Part shown: piece by piece, positions 54,353 to 63,443 of the stretch | How positions within the stretch are numbered: position 1 is the first letter of the stretch | Layout: every line of letters starts with the position of its first letter | From: Candidatus Uabimicrobium amorphum | Lineage (GTDB): Bacteria > Planctomycetota > Uabimicrobiia > Uabimicrobiales > Uabimicrobiaceae | Assembly (NCBI RefSeq): GCF_009002475.1 | Contig: NZ_AP019860.1 | Coordinates: forward strand, 7,871,547 to 7,935,546 | Reading direction: 5' to 3' | Length of the DNA: 64,000 bases | Program-made: the position numbers and the translations under genes | The notes under the pieces: model-generated | The model's database searches: none | What the model was told of the DNA's origin: nothing | What the model saw: only the letters and a program-made list of their open reading frames with translations

Positions 54353-55834
54353 TTAACGCTGATCCCAGGCTTTTTGAAACTTCTGTAGTTTCTTCTTTGA
54401 AACACCGCCTAACGCTTCAATAGCGCTAACGATACGTACACGACTTAGGTCTTTTCCTAAAAATGCCATAGAAGAAAATAGAGGTGGTGCCACTTTTTTA
54501 CCGGAGATTGCCACGAAAAGAGGTTGTGTTGCTTGACGTAGTTTCCATTCAAAAAACTCAGCCACTTCTTTAATTTTTTCTTCAATAACTTCTGCATTCC
54601 AAAAAGGTGTTTCTTCTATAGCAAATAATAGTGTTTGCAAGAATTGAAGGGTCTCTTTATCGTCTTTCTTTTTTGGAATGAGATCTTCAGGATTTAACTC
54701 AACTTCTCTCGCCCACAAAAAGCTACACAGAGGAATAAAATCTCCTAGAGTATCCATTCTTTCCTGTACGCATGCAATAATTTCTGTAAAAAATTCGCTA
54801 TTTAATCGCCACTCGTTCAAACGCTGCTGCAAAACATCTGATTTCAGATCTTCGCGAATATACTTCCCGCTTAGCCACTTTAACTTGACCAAGTCAAAAG
54901 TGGAGCCACCTAAACTCACGCGTTCTATATCGAAATCTTCGGCCATTTGTTCCATGTTGAACTTTTCTTCGCCATTTGGCCGCGAATATCCCATAAGTCC
55001 CAAATAGTTGAGTAGTGATTCCGGCAAGTAACCTGCATCGCGGTAATAAAAAATAGAAGTGGGATTTCTTCTCTTCGAGAGCTTAGAACCATCGGCGTTT
55101 AACAACAGTGGCATGTGGATAAACTCAGGCTGTTCCCACCCAAATAATTTATACAGAAGTACGTGTTTTGGTGTGGAAGAAATCCATTCCTCTCCGCGGA
55201 TAACATGCGATATTTTCATCAGATGATCATCCACGACATTCGCAAGGTGGTACGTAGGAAATCCATCCGATTTTAGCAGTACTTGATCGTCGATTTCTTT
55301 ATAATTGTATGTGATGCGTCCACGCAAGCGATCTTCAAAAACGCATTTTCCACTTCGCGGCACTTTTAAGCGTACCGTAAATGGTTCTCCGTTATTGACT
55401 TTTTGCGCCACAATATTTTCAGAAATGTGACGACATTTACCGTCGTATTTGGGAGATAAACCTCTTGCCATCTGGTCGGCACGCATTTTTGCCAATCTAT
55501 CAGGTGTACAAAAACAACGATAGGCTCCGCCTTTTTGTACCAGCTTCTCTGCATGCTGTTGGTAAGTCTCGGTTCTCTCGCTTTGACGATAAGGACCATA
55601 ATCTCCGCCAACATCTGGTCCCTCATCCCATAAAAGACCTACCCATTTTAGAGCATCAAAAATATTTTTTTCGTATTCGGGATGCGAACGCGTTTGATCA
55701 GTATCTTCTATACGCAAAATAAACTTCCCACTATTTTGCATGGCGAAAACTTTGTTAAATAACGCAATATAAGCAGTTCCCACATGGGGAGCGCCTGTAG
55801 GGGAAGGGGCTATTCGTACCCGTACATGTGACAT
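54353..55834 (-). CDS. gltX: Glutamyl-tRNA synthetase
   Basis: Class I synthetase that charges tRNA-Glu (or also tRNA-Gln). The 493-residue protein has RIAPSPTGAPHVGTAY (HIGH-type motif), LRIEDTDQTR, GPYRQSERTETY and the KMSKS equivalent SKLSKRRNPTSI. All expected blocks are present and length is usual. The ATG at 55834 is preferred to the TTG at 55858 because AAAGGATG is about 5 bases upstream of it and homologues start with the RIAPSP strand close to the N-terminus. Monocistronic, with hairpins after the stop. Confidence 0.95.
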   Translation of the reverse strand: MSHVRVRIAPSPTGAPHVGTAYIALFNKVFAMQNSGKFILRIEDTDQTRSHPEYEKNIFDALKWVGLLWDEGPDVGGDYGPYRQSERTETYQQHAEKLVQKGGAYRCFCTPDRLAKMRADQMARGLSPKYDGKCRHISENIVAQKVNNGEPFTVRLKVPRSGKCVFEDRLRGRITYNYKEIDDQVLLKSDGFPTYHLANVVDDHLMKISHVIRGEEWISSTPKHVLLYKLFGWEQPEFIHMPLLLNADGSKLSKRRNPTSIFYYRDAGYLPESLLNYLGLMGYSRPNGEEKFNMEQMAEDFDIERVSLGGSTFDLVKLKWLSGKYIREDLKSDVLQQRLNEWRLNSEFFTEIIACVQERMDTLGDFIPLCSFLWAREVELNPEDLIPKKKDDKETLQFLQTLLFAIEETPFWNAEVIEEKIKEVAEFFEWKLRQATQPLFVAISGKKVAPPLFSSMAFLGKDLSRVRIVSAIEALGGVSKKKLQKFQKAWDQR

Positions 55835-55994
55835 ATTTACATCCTTTGATCTAGGCAAATCGGGGCTATTTTTTTCACAAATTTACAGCCGCCCCTTAGC
55901 AAAATGTTTTTCAAGATGAATTGATAGTATGCGTTTATTTTAACAATATTTTTATATATCCGCAAAAAAATGTTCAATTTAGTTTTTTTATAGC

Positions 55995-56083
55995 TATAAT
56001 TAAGTGTAATCCAACACTAAATGAAAAAGTGTCGTATGACACATTATACTAGGTTTTTTGAACCAGTAGCATGTCATGCTACT
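55995..56083 (+). promoter_or_regulatory. Promoter-like region with two palindromes before the partner-switch operon
   Basis: TATAAT at 55995-56000 is followed by GTGTC-GTAT-GACAC (56029-56042) and by the perfect AGTAGCATG-T-CATGCTACT (56065-56083). The second overlaps the earliest possible ATG of the next gene (56076), which argues that the true start is later. They could be operators or mRNA hairpins. Confidence 0.5.
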
Positions 56084-56114
56084 AACTAACATTGCCGATT
56101 TATTTTGGGTGAAG

Positions 56115-56540
56115 ATGAAATACCCCTTATTTTTTAATGTTTCTATTCCTGCAAATACCAAATATTTGTCGAGCATCCGCAATTTTTGGATGGACAACGG
56201 TTGTAAAGCAGGGGTATGTAATGAAATAATGCATGACTTTGCTCTTGTATTAGAAGAGCATGGAACAAACATTATACGCTACGGTTATTGCGGTAAACAA
56301 GGAAATATAAAGTACTCTTTTAAAATAAGAAAAACCTTCGTTGAGGTCATCGTCCGTGACCGCGGATGCCCTTTTTGTGAAGAAATACTTCATACCGCGA
56401 AAATGCCTGACTTTACAAAAACAACAGAAGTAGGGAAAATGGGAATTCCGTTAATCAAAGAATTAATGGACGAATTTTCATACGCACGTACAACGCACGG
56501 TACCAACATATGGAAACTAAAAAAATTTACAGAAAGATGA
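56115..56540 (+). CDS. RsbW-like anti-sigma/serine kinase (HATPase)
   Basis: A 141-residue GHKL ATPase of the RsbW/SpoIIAB type, which binds or phosphorylates a STAS partner. The N box is LVLEEHGTNIIRYGY (Glu47/48, Asn52), the G1 box VRDRGCP (Asp82, Gly84), and the G2 box GKMGIPLIKEL (107-117). The gene lies 3 bases upstream of a STAS gene, the natural partner. ATG 56115 is chosen because it leaves the short N-terminus usual for the family and avoids the palindrome at 56065-56083; an ATG at 56076 would add 13 residues. No sigma factor is adjacent; instead a dynamin-like GTPase follows. Confidence 0.8.
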   Translation: MKYPLFFNVSIPANTKYLSSIRNFWMDNGCKAGVCNEIMHDFALVLEEHGTNIIRYGYCGKQGNIKYSFKIRKTFVEVIVRDRGCPFCEEILHTAKMPDFTKTTEVGKMGIPLIKELMDEFSYARTTHGTNIWKLKKFTER

Positions 56541-56543
56541 GTT

Positions 56544-56885
56544 ATGACCATCGAAGAGAAAGATTTAAGCGAACATACGCGCCTTGTAAAACTACAAGGT
56601 AGTTTAGATTTTGAATCTGCCAAAGTGGTGAAACCTAAGTTTGTAGAAATTGCTGACCTAGAAAATATCAAACTACTCGTTGTCGATATGGAGGACGTTG
56701 ATTTTTTAGCTAGCGAAGGACTAGCAAGCTTTCTTCTTGCCATTATGCGTATGGAGAAAAAAGATGGTCAAGTTTGGCTGGTAAAAACGCAACCTCAAGT
56801 TATGCGAGTATTTAAGTTGACCAGAGTCGAAAATCGTTTTCGCTTTTTTGATTCTCTTGAAGAAGTTCACAACAACCTTCCTTAG
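56544..56885 (+). CDS. STAS-domain anti-sigma-antagonist-like protein
   Basis: A 113-residue STAS protein. The phosphorylation loop reads VDFLASEGLASF, where Ser57 aligns with the phospho-acceptor Ser58 of SpoIIAA; the following Ser is Glu58 and the preceding Asp is Ala56. It is expected to be phosphorylated and bound by the RsbW-like kinase encoded 3 bases upstream. Its stop is 9 bases before the dynamin-like gene. The whole protein is the STAS domain with no extra sensor. The role as a switch for the GTPase is inference. Confidence 0.85.
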   Translation: MTIEEKDLSEHTRLVKLQGSLDFESAKVVKPKFVEIADLENIKLLVVDMEDVDFLASEGLASFLLAIMRMEKKDGQVWLVKTQPQVMRVFKLTRVENRFRFFDSLEEVHNNLP

Positions 56886-56894
56886 GAAATCGCA

Positions 56895-59564
56895 ATGGAT
56901 GCTAATAATAATATTAACCATACACAAACGCTAAAAAATGCCATAGAAAAGCTAAAGTCTCTGCAACAAGGAGAACTTCCGACATCGACATATCTCGATA
57001 ATTTTAATTCATGGCTAACCAATCGCGTCGACGATTGGGAAAAAAACTTTTTGCGTATCGGTTTAGTAGGGATTACCTCGGCAGGTAAATCTACTTTTAT
57101 CAATGCTCTCGCAGGAGAAGATATACTCCCTAGAGGGGCACAACCGACTTCAGGTATATTAGTTGTGTGCCGCAAGTCCGAAGAACGCAAACTAAAAGTA
57201 CTCTTCGGCGACAAAAATGAATACAACTTTGAAAACGAAGAATGCAATTCTTTGTGGGTAAAACGCTACGGAGACGAAGCCGAAAATCCCAACAACGAAC
57301 AAAATGTGCAAGAAATGCACTTATACCTACCAAACCTAATGATACCACCAAAGTACGATCTTATCGACTCTCCAGGGCTTGATGCCTTTGGTTTACAAGG
57401 ACATGAAGAGCTTACACTACGCACTCTCATTCCACTAGTGGACGTGGTGTTGTTTCTCACAACAACAAAATCAACCAGTGATAAGGAAAATTTGAAAGCA
57501 CTGGCGAAAATCTGTCGCGAATCTAAACCAACTATTGTGGTACAAACTCACAAGGACGCAGTGGAAGCGCGTTATGGCAAAGGTGGAAAAATCATTGAAT
57601 CCACCGAGGAAGTTTTGGAAAAGCATCAAAACCGCGTAAAAAACTTACTACATCAAACGATAGGTCTTGGAAACGCTCATATTATCCAGGTGTCGTCTAT
57701 CGATGCACTTAACTTACGTTTAAAGTCGCCAGATGTAGACCCTTCCACCGAAGAAGCATGGCATTCGAGTGGTTTCGGGGAAGTAACAGGCGTTCTTGAA
57801 CGTTTACATGACAAGGTCTCGCAACAAATAGCCGGCAAGCGCTTACAGCTTCTTCTCAACGAAATTCAAAAACTCGCTGACCGTGTAAAAATGGATTACT
57901 TCAGTGCCCGAGGGAAAGAAAAAGAAGCGTCGTACTTTCGCGAACAAGAAAAAGAGCGTTTAAATCACCTACAAAATGCGATTCCCGTTGAAACAGACGA
58001 TGCATTTCCCAACTTGGTACAGTTACAACAAGACATATACAAAGTTAAAGACGATTTTCTCGCATTTATCGAAGAGTCAGAAGATGTACAGCTCGACGGT
58101 TTGGCAACAAAAGTGCGCGATAAAATTAAAAATGTGGAAAACGTTTTCTTTAAACAAGCAGACGGCATTGAAGAACGTTTACAGAAAATTGCCGTTGAGC
58201 TATCGGTTGACTTGCAAGCTGCCCGTCCCGAAGATGCACAATCCATTCCCGACATGCCGCAGTTAAAACGCTACGAAAAAGTTGTACGCGTTGATGTATT
58301 AGAAGAAGCTGGGGTAAGTTCCAAGATGAAAAGATGGATGGGAAAGCTCTTCAAAAAAGACGACTGGGGATACACCGAACGCGAAGTAACAGAAACCTTT
58401 GTTGACCGTGAAGCGCTAAAAGAAGACCTACTCGATTACCACAATGTCTACCTCATTACCCTCAACGGTTACCTAAAAAGTTGGAGTCAAAACTGGTTTC
58501 AAAATGTGGGAACTATCCTTACCGTGCTGGCGCAGAAAAAAGACGAGCTCAACACAAGTGCTGTTGACCACGATCCTGAACCGTATCGCATCCTACTCAA
58601 TCAGTTGCGTACCGTTCGCGACTGGTTAGAATCAGAGTTAAAGCAAACAGGAAAACAGCATACGATGGGATTTAGTGCGTTAAAATACAAAAAGCGTCGC
58701 CAAACACTACAGATGGCAACGACAAGAACCATGCATTACGCCAAACTTGCCCTACCCATCTTGCAAGCATGCCGTACACTCATTTTCAATCACAAAACAT
58801 ATCGTTTTTGGCATGTATGCAACGAAGTGTGCCCTGAAAAAGAAGAGCACAAGGTTTTGATCTCGACACCGTTTTCGCAAGAAATGATGAATTACCTAAC
58901 CATTATCGGAGATTTAACTTTAGAAGAAAGTGAGTTATACTCCGGTATCGTTGTTTATGGTTGTAGTCTACCCGTGGCGACATCTCTTCCGATTAAGCAC
59001 GTCTCTAGCGACAGCAAAGATCTTCGCGAAAACTGGTTTTTACAAAAAACCAAAGTAATTGTTGTTCACGACAGAATTTTCGAGTCCCCCGAGGCAAAAG
59101 AGACATTTGCAAAAATTGTTGATCAGGTGGACATTATATGGCGCGCTGTTGACTTCCACCAAATCGGGCATGAATGCACACGTCTCGATAAACTCCCGGT
59201 AAAAGATATTTTAGAGAGCAACAAACAAAAAATTGCCTACATTGGTTTCGGAGCAGGTCGTCTCCTCAAAGGGGGACAATTTATCGATGCTCATAAGTCC
59301 TATCAACGACTAAAAAAAGCACCAGGCTATGGTTTGCGTCCTTTTGTTCTTGGCGATGGCGAAGAATTATTGACATCGCTGTTGTGGCTAGCGAATAGTT
59401 TAGGAGACAAAGACTCGGTAAGCGATGAACTAAAAGCACTGGAAATATTGACGAGAACACAACCACGTGTTATTAGTGGTCGTGAAGGTTTTATCCGTAG
59501 TTTTTTCAAAGAAGTAAAACAATTTTCTAGCGAACAAAAATCACTCGAAAATTTATCATTATAA
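56895..59564 (+). CDS. Dynamin-like large GTPase
   Basis: An 889-residue bacterial dynamin-like protein. The GTPase domain has P-loop GITSAGKST (59-67), switch-I Thr in QPTSG (about 85), G3 DSPG (158-161) and G4 THKD (218-221). After about residue 320 come long helical segments, including a charged coiled coil (330-460), as in dynamin stalks. No membrane helix is evident, though a basic segment MKRWMGKLFKKD near 475 could touch membranes. Dynamin-family proteins remodel or fuse membranes, or act in stress and phage resistance. The C-terminal 200 residues (GVVYGCSL-like GIVVYGCS, VIVVHDRIF) look like a second alpha/beta domain of unknown fold. Part of the four-gene operon. Confidence 0.8.
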   Translation: MDANNNINHTQTLKNAIEKLKSLQQGELPTSTYLDNFNSWLTNRVDDWEKNFLRIGLVGITSAGKSTFINALAGEDILPRGAQPTSGILVVCRKSEERKLKVLFGDKNEYNFENEECNSLWVKRYGDEAENPNNEQNVQEMHLYLPNLMIPPKYDLIDSPGLDAFGLQGHEELTLRTLIPLVDVVLFLTTTKSTSDKENLKALAKICRESKPTIVVQTHKDAVEARYGKGGKIIESTEEVLEKHQNRVKNLLHQTIGLGNAHIIQVSSIDALNLRLKSPDVDPSTEEAWHSSGFGEVTGVLERLHDKVSQQIAGKRLQLLLNEIQKLADRVKMDYFSARGKEKEASYFREQEKERLNHLQNAIPVETDDAFPNLVQLQQDIYKVKDDFLAFIEESEDVQLDGLATKVRDKIKNVENVFFKQADGIEERLQKIAVELSVDLQAARPEDAQSIPDMPQLKRYEKVVRVDVLEEAGVSSKMKRWMGKLFKKDDWGYTEREVTETFVDREALKEDLLDYHNVYLITLNGYLKSWSQNWFQNVGTILTVLAQKKDELNTSAVDHDPEPYRILLNQLRTVRDWLESELKQTGKQHTMGFSALKYKKRRQTLQMATTRTMHYAKLALPILQACRTLIFNHKTYRFWHVCNEVCPEKEEHKVLISTPFSQEMMNYLTIIGDLTLEESELYSGIVVYGCSLPVATSLPIKHVSSDSKDLRENWFLQKTKVIVVHDRIFESPEAKETFAKIVDQVDIIWRAVDFHQIGHECTRLDKLPVKDILESNKQKIAYIGFGAGRLLKGGQFIDAHKSYQRLKKAPGYGLRPFVLGDGEELLTSLLWLANSLGDKDSVSDELKALEILTRTQPRVISGREGFIRSFFKEVKQFSSEQKSLENLSL

Positions 59565-59585
59565 AACTTACAGAAAGGTCTAATA

Positions 59586-60056
59586 ATGGCGGAGAATGAT
59601 ATTCAAAAAAGAGAAGCTGAATACGCTGGCTTTGTAGATCAAGGAACGCGGGCCGTTTTAGAGGAAGCTGTACAAAAAATAGTAGAAACTTTTGCGCAAA
59701 CAGATGCTCTAGAAGATATACTGAGTTATCTAGAAGAAATGCGCGAGAATGCTTCGCGAACTGATGAGAGAATCAAAGAAATTCAACAACGCGAAAAACA
59801 AATTAATGATCGCATTACTGTTTCCGAAACTTCTATCCGCAACTTGTTGCAACGTATACAAGAAATGGAAGTGCAAATATCGAAAGCCACTGAGCAAATG
59901 GAACAGTTTGTGGGATATTTGGTGAGCATTGCCAAGTTTTTCGAACAACCACCTCTGAAGCGTATGTTTGGACGTTTGGAAGTAGAGGGAGAGGGAGAAG
60001 AAGAACAGGCAGGAGAGGAACCTGCGGAACCATCAGAGAATGAAGAACAAAAATAA
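59586..60056 (+). CDS. Coiled-coil protein with acidic tail
   Basis: A 156-residue soluble protein. A long coiled coil spans about residues 25-118 (VEEAVQKIVETF-like opening, then IKEIQQREKQINDR and MEVQISKATEQMEQF), and the last 26 residues are nearly all Glu, Gly, Ala and Pro. I know no family. It lies 21 bases after the dynamin-like gene and ends in the terminator, so it is the last member of the operon. It may be an assembly or adaptor partner of the GTPase. The AAAGG before the ATG is at a usual distance. Confidence 0.65.
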   Translation: MAENDIQKREAEYAGFVDQGTRAVLEEAVQKIVETFAQTDALEDILSYLEEMRENASRTDERIKEIQQREKQINDRITVSETSIRNLLQRIQEMEVQISKATEQMEQFVGYLVSIAKFFEQPPLKRMFGRLEVEGEGEEEQAGEEPAEPSENEEQK

Positions 60057-60091
60057 TATATAAAAGCTCTGCTATAGAGCTTTTATATATT
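60055..60091. terminator. Bidirectional terminator, 16-bp perfect stem
   Basis: 60055-60070 pairs perfectly with 60076-60091 over a 5-base loop. The left arm begins inside the stop codon of the coiled-coil gene. AT-rich stem ends give T-rich tails in both directions; it also serves the C25 peptidase gene ending at 60101. Confidence 0.85.
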
Positions 60092-60100
60092 AAATATCTA

Positions 60101-61915
60101 CTACTTACCTGCTTTTGCCCAAAAAGTTGAAATTCCAGGATCACCAAAAAGGTGATAAACTTCGAAGTAATATTTAGTTAAGAAAGAATTTGCTTCTTGA
60201 ACAGCCATATTACCTGTTAGCATCATTCCCGAGTTGGTGAATTCTTTCAATTTTTGGAAACTATAGTCGTAAGCACCTGTTCCGGTATCAGAGCGTAGCG
60301 GCGGCAATCCTTTTTCGATATTGCTAGTTATACTTGTATAACCAACACCCCACCACAAGTCTTCATCCCAAAAAGTAAAACTAGATGCTCCTACAAAAGC
60401 AACAGCTCCCTTATCTTTTGCACGAACCATAGCTTCTGCAAAACAAGCATCCGTGTCAAATGCACCTGTCAAACAACAGTTGGCAATAACTACTGGATAC
60501 ATGGAAAAGTTTGCAAGATTTTTAATATCTGAGTTTTTCATCTCTGGATCGACAAAACCGTCTTCAACACCGTGTGCTGTGTAGTTGAAAACCCCTACAC
60601 CACGATCAAAAGCATTCTTAATCGCTGCCACATTTTGCTGTGATCCTGTAGATAAAAATGTACTATCTTTTACGTTTTTATAACCACCTTTTGCCGTTAA
60701 GTAGTACTTTAAAGCATAACGCAGATGAGGAACACCTCTTTTTTGCGTAAAATGTGGGTCCCAACCAGCAACCATCAAGATTCTATTTAAGTATTCATTA
60801 TCGAGAGTTTGTGCGTTTTCGTAAACGATGGTCTTGTCAATTTGTGGCTCTAAGTCGTTAATTGTTTTTGCAGAGAATCTTCCCGCCAGAACATCGGGAA
60901 TAAAATCTTCTCCCTTAAGCAGACTATAGTATAAGTCTGTGATGAATGCTCCTTGGGTTGCTTTCCAAGCAGGGATCTGCTCATTGTCACCTACTAACAA
61001 CAAAAAGCTAGGAATAATTCCGTCACTTGGATTGTCATATTCTTTTTGGATAAAGCTTTTGATTTGTTCTGGTGTTTTTCCAACTTTATCGGTATACGCT
61101 GTAACAACTGTGTATCCCATTTTCTCTTTATGAGAAATAAATCTTTGTAAAGAGTTTTTGAACATTGGATCGGAAACAATCACGTATTTTAACGGAGCTC
61201 TATCACGGCTAAAACGCGCCATTTTTTTGCTAGTCAAAACGCGTGTTGTCAAAACATCAAAAGAACGCGAAGAGTATTTTTGCTTGAATGCACTCACTTT
61301 GTTCATGTCTAGTTTGTTATAAGTTAACTTTACAACAATGTTGTTGTAGAACTTAATCTTATTGTCCGCTGGACTGTAGTTTGCAAGTTGCATTTGTAGC
61401 AAAATAATTCTGTAGTTATGCATAATGCCTACTTCTTTAACGCGAAGTGGACTAGTTTTCGAATACTTAGTTGCATATGCTACGGGATTAAATTTATACT
61501 CAGACTCTTCATCCTGTTTACAAACGGAAGGTTGATAAGGAGAAATGGGGGAATGTATTCCGATTGCCGCCAAATCGAATTCACGCTCAACAGAAGACTC
61601 AATTTTAGCTGTTACCTCACAACCGTAAGGAACTTCTACCAAACGACTGGCAACTGGTAACTTTGGTGTTCCTTCTTGATTCGTGTTAAAACAACCTGGC
61701 ACATACAAACGGGTGAACTTTCCCTTTGCTGTTTCTACTTCTTCGGTAAAAACAGACTTGATGTGAAACCGAATTGTTGTAGAACCTATTTCAGAAGACA
61801 TATCTTCGCTAACAATTTTCGTGTTTGTTTCTTCTGTAGTTCTACTTAAAAATATTTCATCTGCAAAAAGAGCAGAAATGAAAGGTACTAAAAGTAAAAT
61901 TAAATATTTTTTCAT
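60101..61915 (-). CDS. Exported C25 (gingipain-like) cysteine peptidase
   Basis: A 604-residue secreted peptidase. It has a signal peptide (MKKYLILLLVPFISALFA), a propeptide-like region to about 215 with VPYGCEV, and a caspase-like C25 catalytic domain from about 240 (LKYVIVSD, SFLLLVGD, DVLAGRFSA). Catalytic His448 sits in NYTAHG and Cys481 in NCCLTGAFD. There is no C-terminal type IX sorting domain; it ends soon after HLFGDPG. C25 enzymes cleave proteins outside the cell. ATG 61915 is chosen because it starts the signal peptide; a TTG five codons earlier has GGGAG but at only 3 bases' spacing. It is a single gene, convergent with the dynamin operon. Confidence 0.88.
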   Translation of the reverse strand: MKKYLILLLVPFISALFADEIFLSRTTEETNTKIVSEDMSSEIGSTTIRFHIKSVFTEEVETAKGKFTRLYVPGCFNTNQEGTPKLPVASRLVEVPYGCEVTAKIESSVEREFDLAAIGIHSPISPYQPSVCKQDEESEYKFNPVAYATKYSKTSPLRVKEVGIMHNYRIILLQMQLANYSPADNKIKFYNNIVVKLTYNKLDMNKVSAFKQKYSSRSFDVLTTRVLTSKKMARFSRDRAPLKYVIVSDPMFKNSLQRFISHKEKMGYTVVTAYTDKVGKTPEQIKSFIQKEYDNPSDGIIPSFLLLVGDNEQIPAWKATQGAFITDLYYSLLKGEDFIPDVLAGRFSAKTINDLEPQIDKTIVYENAQTLDNEYLNRILMVAGWDPHFTQKRGVPHLRYALKYYLTAKGGYKNVKDSTFLSTGSQQNVAAIKNAFDRGVGVFNYTAHGVEDGFVDPEMKNSDIKNLANFSMYPVVIANCCLTGAFDTDACFAEAMVRAKDKGAVAFVGASSFTFWDEDLWWGVGYTSITSNIEKGLPPLRSDTGTGAYDYSFQKLKEFTNSGMMLTGNMAVQEANSFLTKYYFEVYHLFGDPGISTFWAKAGK

Positions 61916-62102
61916 GAAAAACTTGGCCAATTTCTCCCAGTAACTCCAGGGAAATCGCCACCTCCAACATAAAACCTCCCTATGTGGATATCAACAAACT
62001 CCGAAGAGCTCACTGATAGGTATATACACAGAGTGTGTATCTTAATAAAGCCACAACACAAAATTTTGTGGTTACTTTGTGGTAAAATACCAACAAAATA
62101 AT

Positions 62103-62133
62103 TGTCAAGTTTTGTAGTTGTAGACTGTATAAT
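62103..62133 (+). promoter_or_regulatory. Candidate promoter of the secreted-protein gene
   Basis: TTGTCA (62103-62108) and TATAAT (62128-62133) with a 19-base spacer, 60 bases before the ATG at 62194. A palindrome ATACACA-GAG-TGTGTAT lies further upstream, in the divergent region shared with the peptidase gene. Confidence 0.35.
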
Positions 62134-62193
62134 ATAACTAGAAACAACAAAATATGCAACGATTTTTTCAACAACACGTAGTGGGAGAGAGGC

Positions 62194-62865
62194 ATGAAAA
62201 TATTTATTTTCACACTATTTTGCATGTGCATAGTAAGCGCACAAGATTTATTTTATGTGGGGGAGATAGATCAATACACCGAGCATAAACTATCAACAGA
62301 CGCGAAAGGTAAAACGTTTACCTGTCATGGCAAGATAGAAAAACAAGGTAAATTTTGCTACTTCACAACTTATGCATACAAAAAAAATCTGTTCACCACC
62401 AAAAGGTATTATGTAACCAATGACGTGGCTATAAAATCCTCTTGGGTGAAAATTACCGCAAAGTACACAAAGATTGAAGATATGCGTGTGGAAATTGAAG
62501 TACAAAAATGTGAGGATCTAAACCAGGAAAAATGGAAAAAAGTATGCAAACTCAGCCAAGTTTTTTTCCATAAAAATTTTGCGGCATTTGATTTAAACCT
62601 ATTCAAAAAAACACAGCGTTTTGCACGAGCCATGCAACACTTAAAAAAGAAAGATTTAAACACATCACCTTACATAAAAGACAACGCACCGAAAATTTCT
62701 TTTGTCGACCATCAGCAACAAATCATGGCGATATACTGTGGCAAAAGCATTTTATACAAATCGATGATTCGTGGTGATTTCTTGAGCTATCACGTAGTAT
62801 ATGATCTAAAAAACGAAAAGATTTTACGTGTATGCGCAACAAACACCGGTTATTTTTTAGAGTAG
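62194..62865 (+). CDS. Exported protein of unknown function
   Basis: A 223-residue protein with a clear signal peptide (MKIFIFTLFCMCIVSA, cleavage before QD) and a Lys-rich, beta-predicted body (GKTFTCHGKIEKQGKFCYF; WVKITAKYTKIEDMRVEIEVQKCEDL). The strand pattern with CHGKI recalls OB-like folds that bind small ligands, but this is only a shape impression. GGGAGAGAGG precedes the ATG. The membrane-protein gene starts 5 bases after its stop, so they are likely a pair. Confidence 0.65.
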   Translation: MKIFIFTLFCMCIVSAQDLFYVGEIDQYTEHKLSTDAKGKTFTCHGKIEKQGKFCYFTTYAYKKNLFTTKRYYVTNDVAIKSSWVKITAKYTKIEDMRVEIEVQKCEDLNQEKWKKVCKLSQVFFHKNFAAFDLNLFKKTQRFARAMQHLKKKDLNTSPYIKDNAPKISFVDHQQQIMAIYCGKSILYKSMIRGDFLSYHVVYDLKNEKILRVCATNTGYFLE

Positions 62866-62870
62866 TTGGA

Positions 62871-63299
62871 ATGGAAAATTTAAAACGTGCATTGTATGCG
62901 TTACTTTGGCCCGCAGCATGCGCTGCTATTGCTTTTTTTGCTATTTTTATCGACATCAATAACAATCTTTTTGATTGGGAACCTAGATTTCATTGGCAAG
63001 ACATACTATGTTTATTGGGTAGCATAATAACGTTAGTCGTACTGTTCTTTTACACAAAAAAGCTCACAACGACAATACCACTGTACTTGGCGATGTTCGC
63101 AAGTATTGCACTTTTGATGTTTGCCTTCTATCTTTTTGTCAGCGAAGGCAGCGTATCTTCGGGATCTTTCATCAATATCTTAAATAGATCTACGGAAAGC
63201 CCGTGGTGGTACAAAGCCATGCGTTCTTTCATACTAGCAACCCCGATTTTTCTATGGTTCAGGGCCTTACACCACTACCAAATAGTCTCCGAACAGTAA
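62871..63299 (+). CDS. Small polytopic membrane protein
   Basis: A 142-residue protein with four hydrophobic segments, at about residues 8-25, 43-60, 68-85 and 115-130. No motif or family recognised. The ATG at 62871 is preferred to one at 62832, which lies inside the upstream gene and would add a charged 13-residue start. It is probably co-transcribed with the exported protein before it. Confidence 0.6.
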   Translation: MENLKRALYALLWPAACAAIAFFAIFIDINNNLFDWEPRFHWQDILCLLGSIITLVVLFFYTKKLTTTIPLYLAMFASIALLMFAFYLFVSEGSVSSGSFINILNRSTESPWWYKAMRSFILATPIFLWFRALHHYQIVSEQ

Positions 63300-63367
63300 T
63301 GATTGTATTTTTGCTTCATAATAAACGGAGCACACGATGAGTCTCATAGTTTTGGATAAATATGGCA

Positions 63368-63400
63368 AAGACCTAACTGTTCGTATAGCAATTAGGTCTT
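63368..63400. terminator. 9-bp hairpin after WD40 gene end
   Basis: AAGACCTAA (63368-63376) pairs with 63392-63400 over a 15-base loop, between the ends of the membrane-protein gene and the leftward WD40 gene. No T-tract, so only a tentative terminator. Confidence 0.4.
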
Positions 63401-63443
63401 GCTCACAAGTGTGTCGATCTAGACGTTACGAAGTTTTAAGGAA

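Noticed and set aside
56076..56114. Earlier ATG start of the RsbW-like gene
   Set aside because: It lies inside a perfect 19-base palindrome, has no ribosome site, and would add 13 residues that do not fit the family.
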